Of a DNA stretch of 64,000 nt, positions 52,022 through 64,000 are shown in pieces. Both the position numbers and the translations under genes were made by a program. The notes under the pieces are model-generated. The model searched no databases. It worked only from the letters and a program-made list of their open reading frames with translations, and was not told where the DNA came from. Position 1 is the first letter of the stretch. Every line of letters begins with the position of its first letter. Origin of the DNA: Bullera alba (Eukaryota; Basidiomycota; Tremellomycetes; Tremellales; Bulleraceae); contig BCIX01000002.1 of the NCBI GenBank assembly GCA_001600095.1, forward strand, positions 1,364,001 to 1,428,000, in the 5' to 3' direction.

Positions 52022-52945
52022 CGCGCTGGCGGCTTCCGGCTATGAGGTGGATAGGGTTGGTATTTTCGATGCAAGATGGGTGAGCCTCGAGCTGTAACAG
52101 CGACTTTAGTGTGCAATAATCGACCTGTGATTTTCTTGATTTATCGTTTGTTGATGCCCAATGCACGATTGTTCCTTGTTGAGCTGGCAAAGTAGTATCA
52201 AAGCAACCGTATGGGTAGTCACGTAGACCGCAGCGTGCACAGCGACGATGGTTTTGTTGCCATCGCAACCGGTGATCCGAGAAAAAAAGGTGGTAAGCGG
52301 CGTTGTCCGCCCTGCTCGATCCGATCCAATCAAGGCACTCAGAATGCAAACGGCCATTCCCTTCGGCCGGTTAAGAGAGACCTGCTGTAAATTGATGGAG
52401 GTGCATGCGTGCCGACGATCGTACATACTCGCGCTTCACCTCTGTCGTGCCATCCCGAGGCAGGAGTATCCAGCCGAACTCCTGCTACATCCTACAATCA
52501 ATGCTGTCTTAATTGATGCTAGATACTAGCTTGATTAGCGGGAAGTTGACGGCATATCATATGGAGCTGCCAGTAAACCACCGCTTATCAGATCGCCGGC
52601 TGTATATGGGTTGCATCAAGAGGCATCAAGGACGCCGATGTCCCCTCTGGGCCTCTATCTATATTGTGCAAGGGCCAAGGCTGCAAGCCAGGCAGAACGG
52701 CAATTGGAGCTAGATATAGCCAGGACAGGCCGCTACATAGCGGTTATACTGCACGCGCCGAAAGAAAGCTCAGCTCTCACGCGTTGCGCGTCGCCAAATG
52801 AGTTTATCGTTTGATCGCTCTCGAGTCTCGTTCACGCGTTTCCATGCAATTGAGCTGAAAAACCTTAGTACAGCACCTCACTCAGCCGATTCGTCACAGT
52901 CAAGCACTTGCACCATTGCTTCAGACAGTAGAAGGGGACGGAGCG
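52022..52945. other. Divergent intergenic region, HEM3 and DAD4 promoters
   Basis: About 920 bases, one of the longest gaps here. The left part is the HEM3 promoter. The right part has two ACGCGT boxes at 52779-52784 and 52834-52839, upstream of DAD4. The middle (52500-52740) is AT-richer with the short near-repeat GCATCAAGAGGCATCAAGGA at 52613-52632. No RNA gene could be recognised. Confidence 0.45.
52779..52839. promoter_or_regulatory. Pair of MCB (ACGCGT) elements upstream of DAD4
   Basis: ACGCGT at 52779-52784 and 52834-52839, 162 and 107 bases upstream of the DAD4 ATG, with a GCGCGTCGCC overlapping region after the first. The same type of pair is upstream of PMS1. Confidence 0.5.
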
Positions 52946-53332
52946 ATGGAGAATCCACATGAAGCGGAGCAGGCGGTCCTACTAGAGCGAATTATCAGGA
53001 ACGTTGTGAGTAAATTTGTCCCTCTTTCGACCCGTGATGTACTGATGCAAAGGTGCAGGATAAATGCAACGAGGCTGTCCTGGAGATGAACCACTGTATC
53101 AAGGTGTGTGCAGACCCGTGTCAAGAGGCTCCCAGCATATGCCAGCAGAATCAGCTTGCATTTTGCAACTGCTAGAACAATTGGTTGTCGAATCGATTTT
53201 GTGCTGATCCCTTGCTAGGACATTCTCGAATCGTCTCAGTCGACAGAGATCACCTCGGCCCTCTTCTCCAATTACTCGTACAACGTCAAGTACAATCTAG
53301 AGCAGGGGAACAAGATGCCGGAGCCCAAGTGA
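52946..53332 (+). CDS. DAD4: DASH complex subunit Dad4
   Basis: A small subunit of the fungal DASH/Dam1 ring that couples kinetochores to microtubules. Three exons (52946-53005, 53059-53103, 53219-53332), all phase 0, give 72 aa, equal to the yeast protein. The sequence MENPHEAEQAVLLERIIRNV / DKCNEAVLEMNHCIK / DILESSQSTEITSALFSNYS continues YNVKYNLEQGNKMPEPK. This follows the Dad4 pattern: MENP start, LL.RII.NV, E.N..I, N Y..NV.FNLE, and a short Pro tail. No exon exceeds 114 nt. Confidence 0.9.
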
Positions 53333-53850
53333 GAGAAGAGACTCATAGCCCAGAGGACAGAGAGGGGTATTAGCATTGTTGTACGGGGATTAGAGAATAG
53401 CTAGTATTCTGTTGTATCCATATATTAGCATTTTCCCGAGTTCCAACTCGAATCGTAATGACTGCTCTCGAAACAGCCGGAAGGTCCGGGAAAATTCTAG
53501 GGTGGCGACTATCCAGCTTCCAGCAAAAACCCGTCGGATCGAGAAGGCTGTAGAACGTGGTAGTGCCTGTCAAAATTAAATTCTCCCCCCGTATAATGTA
53601 ATCTTCCTCGCTCGCCTCCACACCGTACGCTTGAATGACGGAATGCGAGAACATTCCTTGGAGAAAAGTGAGCTCGGGAAACGAAGTGTGGAGAGATACT
53701 TAAACCTCGTCCAATCTCTCAGTCACACCTCCTTTCAGACTTTTCTACAACCACCCAAAAGCAACACCATCGCATAGGGTCAATCACACAGAAGCCTCTT
53801 ACTGCAAGCAAACACTGTACACACTTCACCACTAGCACATTTCATTCATC
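53333..53850. other. HSP70 promoter region
   Basis: 518 bases upstream of HSP70. It contains a four-unit heat-shock element at 53480-53497, a GAACATTC inverted pair at 53649-53656 and CA/CT-rich leader sequence with TACTTAAACC near 53697. No gene seen. Confidence 0.55.
53480..53497. promoter_or_regulatory. Heat-shock element (GAAnnTCCnnGAAnnTTC)
   Basis: Four alternating 5-bp units, GAAggTCCggGAAaaTTC, with one mismatch in the second unit, about 355 bases upstream of the HSP70 ATG. This is the Hsf1 binding pattern. A second GAAcaTTC pair lies at 53649-53656. Confidence 0.65.
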
Positions 53851-55938
<2,088 letters not shown>

Positions 55939-56404
55939 ACGGAGTTGGAGAAGAAGAAGATAGATGGAAGAAGATTCCGAGGTTAGATACGCCATGTATT
56001 CCCTAATCTGTAAATGCATACAATCATGATCGCTACTGTGGGACACTTGTGACATTTCCGAGCAGTTCGAGTGCGTTTGAGACCCCGATGCACCATGGTC
56101 GACGGATGAAGAACGAGAGATGAAAGAGAAGATGAAGAATGCTGATAGGTGGCAAACTTTCGAGCGAACTGAATTTGAAATTGTGCCACGCGCGCGGGCC
56201 GGATATCGCCGGCGCCGCTTGCCATGCTCGAGCAGGCTCGAGCGATCACTTCGTGAGTTCGGTAATTGGTCCTGACTCCTGACCAAGTCCTGGCCTATAC
56301 TGATACAGTTGCTATACAGGAAGCTATAGGACCGCTACAAAGCGTTACCAAGTGCTGATACCCTTCGTCTTGCGACTACAGATCGCGCTCTCGGATCACA
56401 CACC
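55939..56404. other. Intergenic between HSP70 and GH2 gene
   Basis: 466 bases with the HSP70 3' UTR and the GH2 promoter. The open frame running antisense here continues from the HSP70 shadow frame and is not a gene. Confidence 0.5.
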
Positions 56405-58730
56405 ATGCTCGCATCAACCAGGTTGCTGGCCATCGCGCTGATCACCCATGTAGCCAGCTACAAGGTCAAAACGCCCCCACTGACCACCGACTGGACTGAC
56501 TCGGTGGGGGAACACCCTTGGCCAGAGTATCCCCGGCCACAGATGATCCGCGAGCGATGGCTCAATCTCAACGGCGTATGGACATACCGCAACGCCTCGG
56601 CCGGGGATATCGACAACGTACCCACTGGTCCCTTGGACCACGACGTGCTCATACCGAGCTGCCTGGAGTCGGGTCTGAGTGGGATCATGGCGCCAGTAAC
56701 GCCCGACTCGCAGGTCAAGTACAGCTGGTTCCACACCACATTCGACGTGCCCGCAGACTGGTACGAAGACAACGTCGTCATCAACTTTGGCGCGGTGGAC
56801 TACGAGGCGACGGTATTTGTCAATGGTCACAAAGCGGCCTTTCACCGTGGTGGTTACACGAGGTTCTCAGAGGATATCACAAAGTGGCTCAAGGCGGGGT
56901 CAGCCAACTCCCTCGCCGTGTTTGTGTTTGATCCCACTGATACGGATGACCACATCATATCCAGTGAGCGGTGTCCTGAGCCTTGATTATCCCGGCTGAT
57001 ATTTGAAAGTCGGAAAGCAAACCCAAGACCCCAGTCATATCTTCTACACCCCATGCACTGGCATCTGGCAAAGTGTCTTCATTGAGCCTATTCCTAGGAT
57101 CTATGTCAAGCGGGTGGACATTACCGGTGATGCCTCGGGCGGTCTGGATATCACAGTTCAGTCGTCTGCTCGCAATGCAGTGGACGTCCGGATCTCGATC
57201 TCCGATCCAAGCGGCGTCGAGATCTACAACGGCAAAGCAAAGTCTGACACTCTGGTCCATCTATCGATACCAGATCCACAACTCTGGTCACCTGATTCAC
57301 CGTCGCTGTACAATGTCACCGTCACGCTAGGCGACGACAAGGTTGTAACGCATACCGCGTTCAGAACAATCAATAGGTCCAAGGTCAATGGCGTGGTCAG
57401 GCCCGTGTTGAATGGGGAAGCCATCTTCCTCTTCGGAACCCTCGAGTAGGTCACATCCGGAAACACCATGATTCGATATTGACATCCTCAAGCCAGGGGT
57501 ACTGGCCGGACGGGATATACACCCCTCCTTCCTACGAAGCGATGGTGTATGATCTGAAGGTGCTGAAAGACCTCGGGTTCAACATGGTCCGAAAGCACAT
57601 CAAGGTCGAGACGGATCTTTTCTACAGAGCTTGCGATGAGCTCGGGTTGATGGTCATACAAGACATGCCCAACCTCAGACTGTCGGGAGATATTCCAGGG
57701 GCGACGGAGGAAGGGCCCAAGTTGATACAGGAAGCAAATTCTGAACGTGAGTGATACGTTGTTCACTACAACAGGCATTGTGACTCATGGCTTGGGAAGA
57801 AAACGCGGAGTACCAGAGACAGCTATTCGAAATGGTCCAACTACACAAGTCGTTCCCCTGCATCGTCTCGTGGATGATTGTCAACGAAGCCTGGGGTCAG
57901 AGCTCGACAGACCCGCAAGAGGTGTATCTCACCCCACTGGTCAAGGCTCTGGATCCGACCAGACTAATCAACTCGGCTTCCGGATGGTATGACCACGGCG
58001 CGGGGGACTTTATCGACAACCACAACGTGAGTGACGCTTCATGCTGGACTCGCCCGGAGCGTACAGATTGCTCACAATGTGCCATCGTCAGTACCCTGCA
58101 CCTCAGTGCGGCATAGCTGAAGTCAGTGGGCCGTCGTCACCTTACGACCCCACGAGGATTGGGTTCCAGGGCGAGTTTGGAGGCCTAGGTCACAATGTCT
58201 CGATCGATCAGTAAGTCGCTGTCGGTGTGATTACGGACGTCATAGAATTTGACCCCATTTGATCAGCTTGTGGAACGTACAGAAAGCCATCCACGGCATT
58301 AACGGGACGTATGAGCTTGACCCAGATTTGGAGACCTGGAATCGTAGAGCGGTGAGCGTCATGAATCAAGTCAATCCACAGCCGAGCTGACTTGTCCCGT
58401 GTAGCACGAGATCTTGGACGTTCTGAAAGATCAGACAGAGCATCACGCATGCTCGGGTGGCGTATGGACGCAGACTACCGACGTCGAAGGCGAAGTGAAC
58501 GGTCTTATGACTTAGTAGGTGCCGAGATGGCGCAGACGTATGGACCAGTACTTACTTTCCGAAGCGATCGGAGGATATTGAGACCAGACAAGCACCAATG
58601 GCGGCGGGACATACACGCGTTGTACGAGACAGCGAAGGGTTGGGCGCATCAGAAGGATGTGGGGGTCCTCGACCAAGATCGAGAGCAGGTGGTACTGGGG
58701 GCGAGGAGAGCAGCGTGGATCGAGCTGTAA
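56405..58730 (+). CDS. Secreted glycoside hydrolase family 2 protein
   Basis: It has an N-terminal signal peptide (MLASTRLLAIALITHVASY). The GH2 sugar-binding domain follows (RERWLNLNGVWTYRN, SWFHTTFDVPADWYEDNVVI, FGAVDYEATVFVNGH, HRGGYTRFSEDITKWL), then FYTPCTGIWQSVFIEPIPR, the immunoglobulin-like middle domain, and the TIM barrel (YWPDGIYTPPSYEAMVYDLK, LKDLGFNMVRKHIKVETDLF). The acid/base is expected in FPCIVSWMIVNEAWGQ (NE pair) and the nucleophile in GFQGEFGGLG. It ends after VWTQTTDVEGEVNGLMTY and a conserved DRRILRPDKHQW stretch. Substrate is unclear; GH2 includes beta-galactosidases, -glucuronidases and -mannosidases. Several short introns. Its stop is 84 bases from the convergent AIF-like gene. 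Confidence 0.88.
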
Positions 58731-58814
58731 ACAACCTTGTACAAGTACTGCATGTAAAATACACCTGTATCTCTACTTCTGAACGGTCCAAACTAATATT
58801 CTCCAGAGTCCAGA

Positions 58815-60923
58815 CTAGGCCTTTTCCACCAAGTCAATCTCAAGGATGTTCTGGACGATATCGTCAGCAGAGTCGTAATGCGCTAGCACAGCTTACTCAC
58901 CTTGCCGTTCCTGATCTCGTCCAGCGATGGCATGATATCCAGCCTCATGAGCTCAGAAGCCTTGGCGACAATCGGGTCTCGCTGCATTGTAGCAACCGCG
59001 GTGATTTTGCCATTCTTCGCTTGATAGGACGCGAACTGTGAACCACAATCAGATACTTGTATAGCCAAGAAGTGGTATACTCACCTTGAGCTCCTCGAGG
59101 TTTCCATCAGTGTAAGTGTCATCGAAGCCACCGCCGGTGCCGAGGTATCGAAGACCTTTACCAACACTCGACCAGAAGATGGGGACTTTGGTGAAAGCCA
59201 CCCTGTCTTTCGGTTTGACAATATTGTGTGCAACCTCTCGACCCTGTCGCTCAGTGAGCACCACGGTACAGCCTTACCCGATGAGATTCAACGCACCTGG
59301 TTACCAGCGACATTCCAGTGCTCGACTCGTCTCTGCTCCTTTTGGGGGTACTGGGGGTAATGGGCGATATCACCAATGGCATAGACGTTGTCGTGGCCTT
59401 TGACTTGGAGATACTCGTTGACGGAGACACCACCGTCCTTCTCGAGCTCAAAGCCCGACTCTTTCAGGAATCCGGTGGCCGGGGCGACACCAGTGCCCAT
59501 GATGACGAGGTCCGCTGGAATGGCGTCTTGGCCCTTGAGCTGCAGGAAGCCGGCCTTGGAGGAGTCGGATTCTGAGGCTCATCAGCCCGACTTCGTGCAA
59601 AGCCAAAAGTCGACTTACTCGAAGGTAGGATCTTCTCGACGCCGGCTTCCATGAGGAACTTGATACCCTGCGACTTCATATTCTCCATGATCGCTTTTCC
59701 AATGTCCTTGCCCAGGATCGCTTCGAAGGGTATCGCGTCGACACCAACGAGCGTGACACTCTTTGGCTCCTTCTTCAAGATGGCAGCGGCAACCTCCATA
59801 CCGATAAAGCTTGTACCAATGACCACCACATCGGTTTCCTTGGTGATGTTCGAGGTAATCTTCTTGGCATCCTCGACGAATCTGAGTGTGACAACGTTCT
59901 CAAGGTCTTTGCCCTCGATGGGGATCTTTCTCGGCTTTCCACCGGGAGCTAGAACAAGGTGGTCGTACTTGATCGTCGAGCCAGATGAGGTTGTGACCGT
60001 CGACTGAGACGGGTCGACCTTTGTCACGGACTAAAGTTTTGCATGTCAGCTGTACTCATCGGCTTCAAACTGGTAGCTCACAGTTCCTGGGTGGAAATCG
60101 ACGCCAAAGTCGTCCTTCAGCTCTTGTGGCTTTCGCCATTCCACCTTGGAAGCATCGTCGGCCAGACCCTTGGACAACTTGGTTCTGAACGACGGGTTAG
60201 CTAGATCTCAGATAAGCAGGGAGAGTAAGCTCACCGGTCGATAGGAGCGTAATCTTCCTCGGAGATCAAGACGATGTCGCCTTGGAATTGGTTCTGAAGA
60301 GACGGCTTAGCATACAGTTACAACGGAGCTGCACTACTCACCATACGCAAGCTCTCGACTGTGTGGATACCCCCCGAACCACCTCCCACGATCACAACCT
60401 TCTCCTTGGTATGATCCTTGGGAGACCTTGACTTGGAAACGATCCTTCCAACCTTTGACTTTACCTCTTTCTCGCTGGCCTTGACAACGATCTTGCCATT
60501 CTTGATCGAAGCAGAGTACGACCATAGAGAGTCCAGACCAGGAGCATCTTCGATGTCACCGGTCTTGACGCTGAAGCAAGCACCGTGCCAGGGACAGACG
60601 ACTCTGCCGTCGTGGGACATGACACCTTTCTCGAGGGGAGCACCGTAGTGGGTGCAAAAGGCCGATGTGGCATAAACCTCGCCATGGACTTTGGAGACTA
60701 GGACCTTGCCTCCATCAAAGTCGACGGCTTTGTGTTGTCCATCCTGGAGCGCACTGGCGTCGAGGACTTCGATCTCTTTGATATCGCTGGCGTTTGAGCT
60801 CATTGCGGATCGTAGGCTGGTCTGTGTTGGGAGTAAAGCGAAAGGTATGTGCTGTGCGGGGGTATACGCTGAAGTGGATCGAGTGACTGGTCGGAGAGAG
60901 CCGAGTAGCCTTCGAATCAGCAT
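58815..60923 (-). CDS. Rieske-domain AIF-like flavoprotein oxidoreductase (AIFM3 type)
   Basis: The N-terminus MLIRRLLGSLRPVTRSTSAY is Arg/Ser-rich and fits a mitochondrial presequence. A Rieske [2Fe-2S] domain follows with CTHYGAPL and CPWHGACF (C-x-H ... C-x2-H). Then comes a pyridine nucleotide-disulphide reductase fold: VVIVGGGSGGIHTVESLRM, YAPIDRTKLSKGL, HLVLAPGGKPRKIP, VVVIGTSFIGMEVAAAIL (NADH site), DLVIMGTGVAPATGFL and VYAIGDIAHYP, and a C-terminal domain (FWSSVGKGLRYLG). The final short exon is seen only by splicing and gives NILEIDLVEKA, stopping at 58815. Rieske plus AIF reductase in one chain is the AIFM3/AIFL arrangement. Physiological electron partners are not known to me. Confidence 0.9.
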
Positions 60924-61310
60924 AGGAGGTTTGGATTAGAAGAACGTGTGAAGCTTGTGACCTCTGTAGCTGGGTACTCGGGGGCAGATGTGTAGGCAGT
61001 GTATGATCTCGATGGGCCAGCGTGTGCGAGTGGATCGGAAGTCATCGAACGGCCTCCACCAAACAACCCAGCGAATGAGATGACGTCTTTTGGACACCCC
61101 GTCACGGACACACCGGCCATCTCCGCGTTCACCCTGCCCGGCCGGCGGCCTCGCGATCGTCCTTTGTGCAGGCAACCCCCCGTCTTGACTCTGCTTCATC
61201 TCTCTCTCTGCTGTCTCATTGCTAGACGCTGCCTTCGCGACAAGCAATCTTATCTTGACCGGGTCCAGCTTTCAGTTCAACCTTTACTGGCAGTCATCGA
61301 ACTTACCGAC
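60924..61310. other. Divergent intergenic region, AIF-like promoter
   Basis: About 390 bases between the AIF-like gene start and the next plus-strand ATG at 61311. It includes a GGCCGGCGGCC palindrome-like GC stretch near 61139-61149 and CTCTCTCTCT near 61198-61209. No gene supported. Confidence 0.4.
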
Positions 61311-61867
61311 ATGGGCACCACTGACGACTGCCCCGCTTTCCCGAAGGAATACGAGCCGCTGGACGATGGTTGGCGGACCGAATTGACTGAGGGCCCAGGT
61401 CTTGTCTTCCGCCGAAAACTCTCTCTGGTGATGACAAAGACGGCACATACGGTCAAGAGGCTTCGAATACAGCAGCGATGAGCGACGCAAATAGGAATGG
61501 ATCGCCTGACGGCTCGAACGAAATCAATCTCTATGCGTTGCAGGCTGGTACATTGGTCGATTCTGATCTCGTTCCTCTTCAGACTGAACCCATCGCTGTC
61601 TGCTTTGACAATGCGGGGAATATCCTCCCATCGGATCAAGAGCGTCTCTTCGAGTGGCTCCCTGAACAGGTGGCGTCAGGAGGGACCGCCATCGACAAGA
61701 AGCTACTGGAGGAGGGATTGAGAGAATATCGCAGCAAGGAGAGCGAGCTTACTGATACAGTGACCCTTCCTACACCGACCGTGACAGGAGGTTCGAAGGG
61801 AGTTAGGCGTTCCGCTCGGTTGGCAAAATCCGAGGAGAATTCTGGGGACGGCAACGGCGCAAAGTAG
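61311..61867 (+). CDS. Small hypothetical protein gene (129 aa from 61478, with possible upstream exon)
   Basis: The best-supported frame runs from ATG 61478 to 61867: MSDANRNGSPDGSNEINLYA, then LVPLQTEPIAVCFDNAGNIL, PSDQERLFEWLPEQVASGG, a Lys/Glu helix and a basic end SKGVRRSARLAKSEENSG. An ATG at 61311 opens another frame (MGTTDDCPAFPKEYEPLDDG) whose TGA overlaps the 61478 ATG as ATGA. The two could be joined by a very short 32-nt intron, or the first could be an upstream ORF. I do not recognise a family. The RRSARLAK end suggests a nuclear or chromatin protein (weak inference). Confidence 0.5.
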
Positions 61868-62296
61868 AGTTGAATCCACTTCAAATGATCGGGTCTCTAT
61901 CAGACATCGCCACTATCTGCCACTGACCACGACCTTCAGTTGCTCCTTTGGCAGACGTCATGCAGCTTCACTGAAACTCCTCCGTGATTTTGAAAAAAAG
62001 GAAGGATACGGTCTAACACCCTGACCGTGAGATGAAGACTGACAGGCAGACGCCGCGCGGGATAACCTGTGACATCTCTGACGTGTCACATCTGACTCCC
62101 ACCTTTTACTCCATCCGATCCCTGAAACCACATCGACTCGAGCGGAGGCTGAAGTGTTTTCGCGCAGTCAACTCGGTTTCTTTCATATAAGTTGGTGAGA
62201 AAGCTTTCAGAACCGATATTCCCCGTCTCAAGCTACACAGTGCTCCATTTTCATCCACCACTAACTTACTCACTTTCTTCACATCCTCCTCGCGCA
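61868..62296. other. Intergenic between two small hypothetical genes
   Basis: About 430 bases. Nothing beyond a probable 3' UTR, then promoter and CA/CT-rich leader sequence before the ATG at 62297. Confidence 0.4.
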
Positions 62297-62776
62297 ATGT
62301 CGAGCATTTCTGATGATCAAAAAAATCTCGTCGTCGCTGAGGACGAAGGGCAAAGAGCCAGTACCGAAGTGAACCCAGATACAGAGGAAGGCTCTCAAGG
62401 ACCTTCGGCAGCGATCCTCAGCATTAGCTTTGGGAATTTTTACCACTCTGTTCAAGCAATGGCGCGAGACCCGGCTCAGCCAGAGTGGTGGAGAAGCGAC
62501 AAAGTATCGCAACACATCCAAGCAGGAGATACTTGTCTGGAGTCCGCCAGTACTGCCAACAATGAGGAGACGGTCTGGTCTATTGGCGAGTGGACAGGAG
62601 TTGCGGGCTTCAGAGCGGACCAACACACCCCAACGTTCACTGCGAAGCAAAGCGGTCCTCTGACTTACTCTGCAGAGGATCAGAAGAAATACGAGGAATG
62701 GAAAACGAGAGCTATCTTGTACAAGGAATTAGACTCGTCCCTGAAAGACCATGTCCCGGGTCAGAAGAGCGAGTAG
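62297..62776 (+). CDS. Hypothetical protein (159 aa)
   Basis: An intronless frame from MSSISDDQKNLVVAEDEGQ to LKDHVPGQKSE. The first ~45 residues are acidic and Ser/Thr-rich. The middle looks folded: AAILSISFGNFYHSVQAMAR, PEWWRSDKVSQHIQ, EETVWSIGEWTGVAGFRAD. The end is a charged helix (AEDQKKYEEWKTRAILYKEL). No signal peptide or membrane segment. The internal ATG at 62297 follows a normal leader and was preferred to the longer open frame, which begins in leader-like sequence. No family recognised. It ends 66 bases from the convergent aldolase gene. Confidence 0.6.
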   Translation: MSSISDDQKNLVVAEDEGQRASTEVNPDTEEGSQGPSAAILSISFGNFYHSVQAMARDPAQPEWWRSDKVSQHIQAGDTCLESASTANNEETVWSIGEWTGVAGFRADQHTPTFTAKQSGPLTYSAEDQKKYEEWKTRAILYKELDSSLKDHVPGQKSE

Positions 62777-62842
62777 CAGACCCGACTCGGTGCTCAGCCG
62801 TGATCTCATCGGATCAGATGCACTCAGAATCTGTCATGCCTT

Positions 62843-63965
62843 TCAAGCTTTTCCATTGGCATCCTTACTCTTGACTCTCTCTCTCCACTCCTGCTCCGCA
62901 GCGAAACCCTCGTTCAGCACGTTTCTGGCAGCGGCGGCAAGAAGCCATCCTTCGTTGGCGAGGACGAATGTGTTGAAGCCGGCCTCGAGCTTGGAGACTA
63001 TCATATCCTTGCCCATGGCGAAAGCGAGGCAGCCGAGATTGTGCTTCTTGGCAGCAGTGACCACTTTGGTAATGGCACTGGGTTGTTGTTAGCGAGGACC
63101 GCGGCTCAGTACTCACGTTTGGTAAGACTCTTCTGGGCCGTCCAATCCAGGGGGAAGGCCGAGGTCGATCCGAAGGTCTCCACTTCCCACCATGAGACAG
63201 TCCACTATACAAGTGTTCAGTCCCAACGCAGGCTACCCTGGGAAGAGGAGAGGACTCACCGCCTGGAACAGCAGCCAGCGCGGCGACGTTGTCGCAGCCC
63301 AGCTTGGATTCCACTTGGACGATCACGGCAGCCTTGTTCCAGCTGTCAAAGATCGTCTCGCCTTCGGGAACTCCGTCTGTGAAGGAAGGCACAAAGCTTG
63401 GAGGGAACGATCGGCCTCCCTCGGGGAACTGAGCGGTCACGATCAGTACGATTCAGATATTTCATAACTGGTCACTCACATCAGCGGACCTGAATCTGCA
63501 GGCTTTGACGATAGCCTTGACCTGCTCCACAGTCTCGGTATGTGGGACAATGATACCAGAGGCACCAGCGTCCTGTTTATGGTCAGCTCTGGGAGGAATT
63601 CAAGTCGTGATCTGCTCACAAGAAGCCATGCGATGTTGTGGTGGTCAAAGTTCGGGACTCGAACGACAGCAGCGGTGTTGCCTTCGCCTGACATTTGGAT
63701 CAACCGAACGTAATCGCAAATCTCCTTGATGCCTAGGTCAGAGCTGTCAGATGGATTCACTCGGCTCGCTGAACTATCACTCACCCATGGGCGAGTGCTC
63801 CCAGTCGATGAAGACGGCATCGTAGCCTGCTGCGGCAGAGATTCTGAGGACCTCGTTGGAGGGGAAGCAGCAACCAATGACTCGAATCGGAGTCTCGTAA
63901 GCCTTCTTGAACCTTGCTCTAAGGTCGAACGGTTGACCAAGGTGGTGAGGCCTGTACTTGCGCAT
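62843..63965 (-). CDS. HpcH/HpaI-family aldolase (2-oxo acid class II aldolase)
   Basis: This is predicted to be a metal-dependent pyruvate-type aldolase of the HpcH/HpaI (citrate lyase beta-like) family. Joined exons give IRVIGCCFPSNEVLRISAAA, GYDAVFIDWEHSPMG, AAVVRVPNFDHHNIAWLLDA and GASGIIVPHTETVEQVKAIV, then the substrate/metal region (VIVQVESKLGCDNVAALAAV; metal ligands expected at the Glu of QVESK and the Asp of VGSGDLRIDLG). The C-terminal helical part is LGCLAFAMGKDMIVSKLEAG and LANEGWLLAAAARNVLNEGF. Length is about 300 aa, normal. The ATG at 63965 is only 35 bases from the window edge, so an upstream exon or start cannot be excluded. Confidence 0.85.
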
Positions 63966-64000
63966 GGGCTCGGCCGATACGGAGCTGGGAGCTGGGATGC

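Noticed and set aside
52500..52760. Possible tRNA or small RNA in the HEM3-DAD4 gap
   Set aside because: No cloverleaf pairing or A/B box combination could be recognised by eye; a tRNAscan run would be decisive.

Overview
The window is nuclear DNA of a compact, intron-dense basidiomycete yeast, most likely a tremellomycete related to Cryptococcus, Kwoniella or Tremella. The evidence is introns of about 35-100 nt with GTGAGT-type donors and CTAAC/CTGAC branch sites, an Arg-CGA-rich codon style in the most biased gene (HSP70), very short intergenic gaps, and a run of fungal housekeeping genes (DASH subunit, septin, PRP2, SPT16, BMS1, PMS1). No rRNA, tRNA, CRISPR array or autonomous transposon could be supported.

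Left part (1-24 kb): a small 67-aa protein gene; spliceosomal DEAH helicase PRP2 (-); a 14-helix type MFS drug transporter (-); a bromodomain protein (-) divergent from TIM22 (+); an F-box-like/LRR protein (+); mismatch-repair PMS1 (-) divergent from an acidic hypothetical protein (+); and an RWD-RBR E3 ubiquitin ligase of the RNF14/ITT1 type (+).

Middle (24-40 kb): FACT subunit SPT16 (+); a C2H2 zinc-finger protein (-); ribosome-biogenesis GTPase BMS1 (-); CCR4-NOT subunit NOT2 (-), divergent from a five-exon SF3b subunit gene SF3B5 (+) that no single long ORF reveals; then a CDC12-type septin (+).

Accessory part (40-50.3 kb): three genes that I do not recognise as conserved housekeeping genes. 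One has a complete GIY-YIG nuclease domain and one a small cysteine-rich zinc-binding region. They share a striking feature: nearly every intron, and the 5' flank of each gene, carries an AT-rich palindromic motif around TTAATGATCATTAA, usually close to the 3' splice site. I did not see this in introns of the housekeeping genes. Two conserved metabolic genes, ERG25 (sterol C-4 methyl oxidase) and BNA4/KMO (kynurenine 3-monooxygenase), lie between them and lack the motif. This intron family is the most unusual signal in the window.

Right part (50-64 kb): HEM3 porphobilinogen deaminase (-); DASH subunit DAD4 (+, three small exons); cytosolic HSP70 (+) with a heat-shock element upstream; a secreted GH2 glycosidase (+); a Rieske-domain AIF-like oxidoreductase (-); two small hypothetical genes (+); and an HpcH/HpaI-family aldolase (-) whose 5' end lies at the window edge.

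Regulatory signals include ACGCGT (MCB) pairs upstream of PMS1 and DAD4, a heat-shock element upstream of HSP70, and a perfect GTCACGTGAC palindrome between the bromodomain gene and TIM22. Several genes were rebuilt by joining exons by eye, so internal splice sites should be taken as models.
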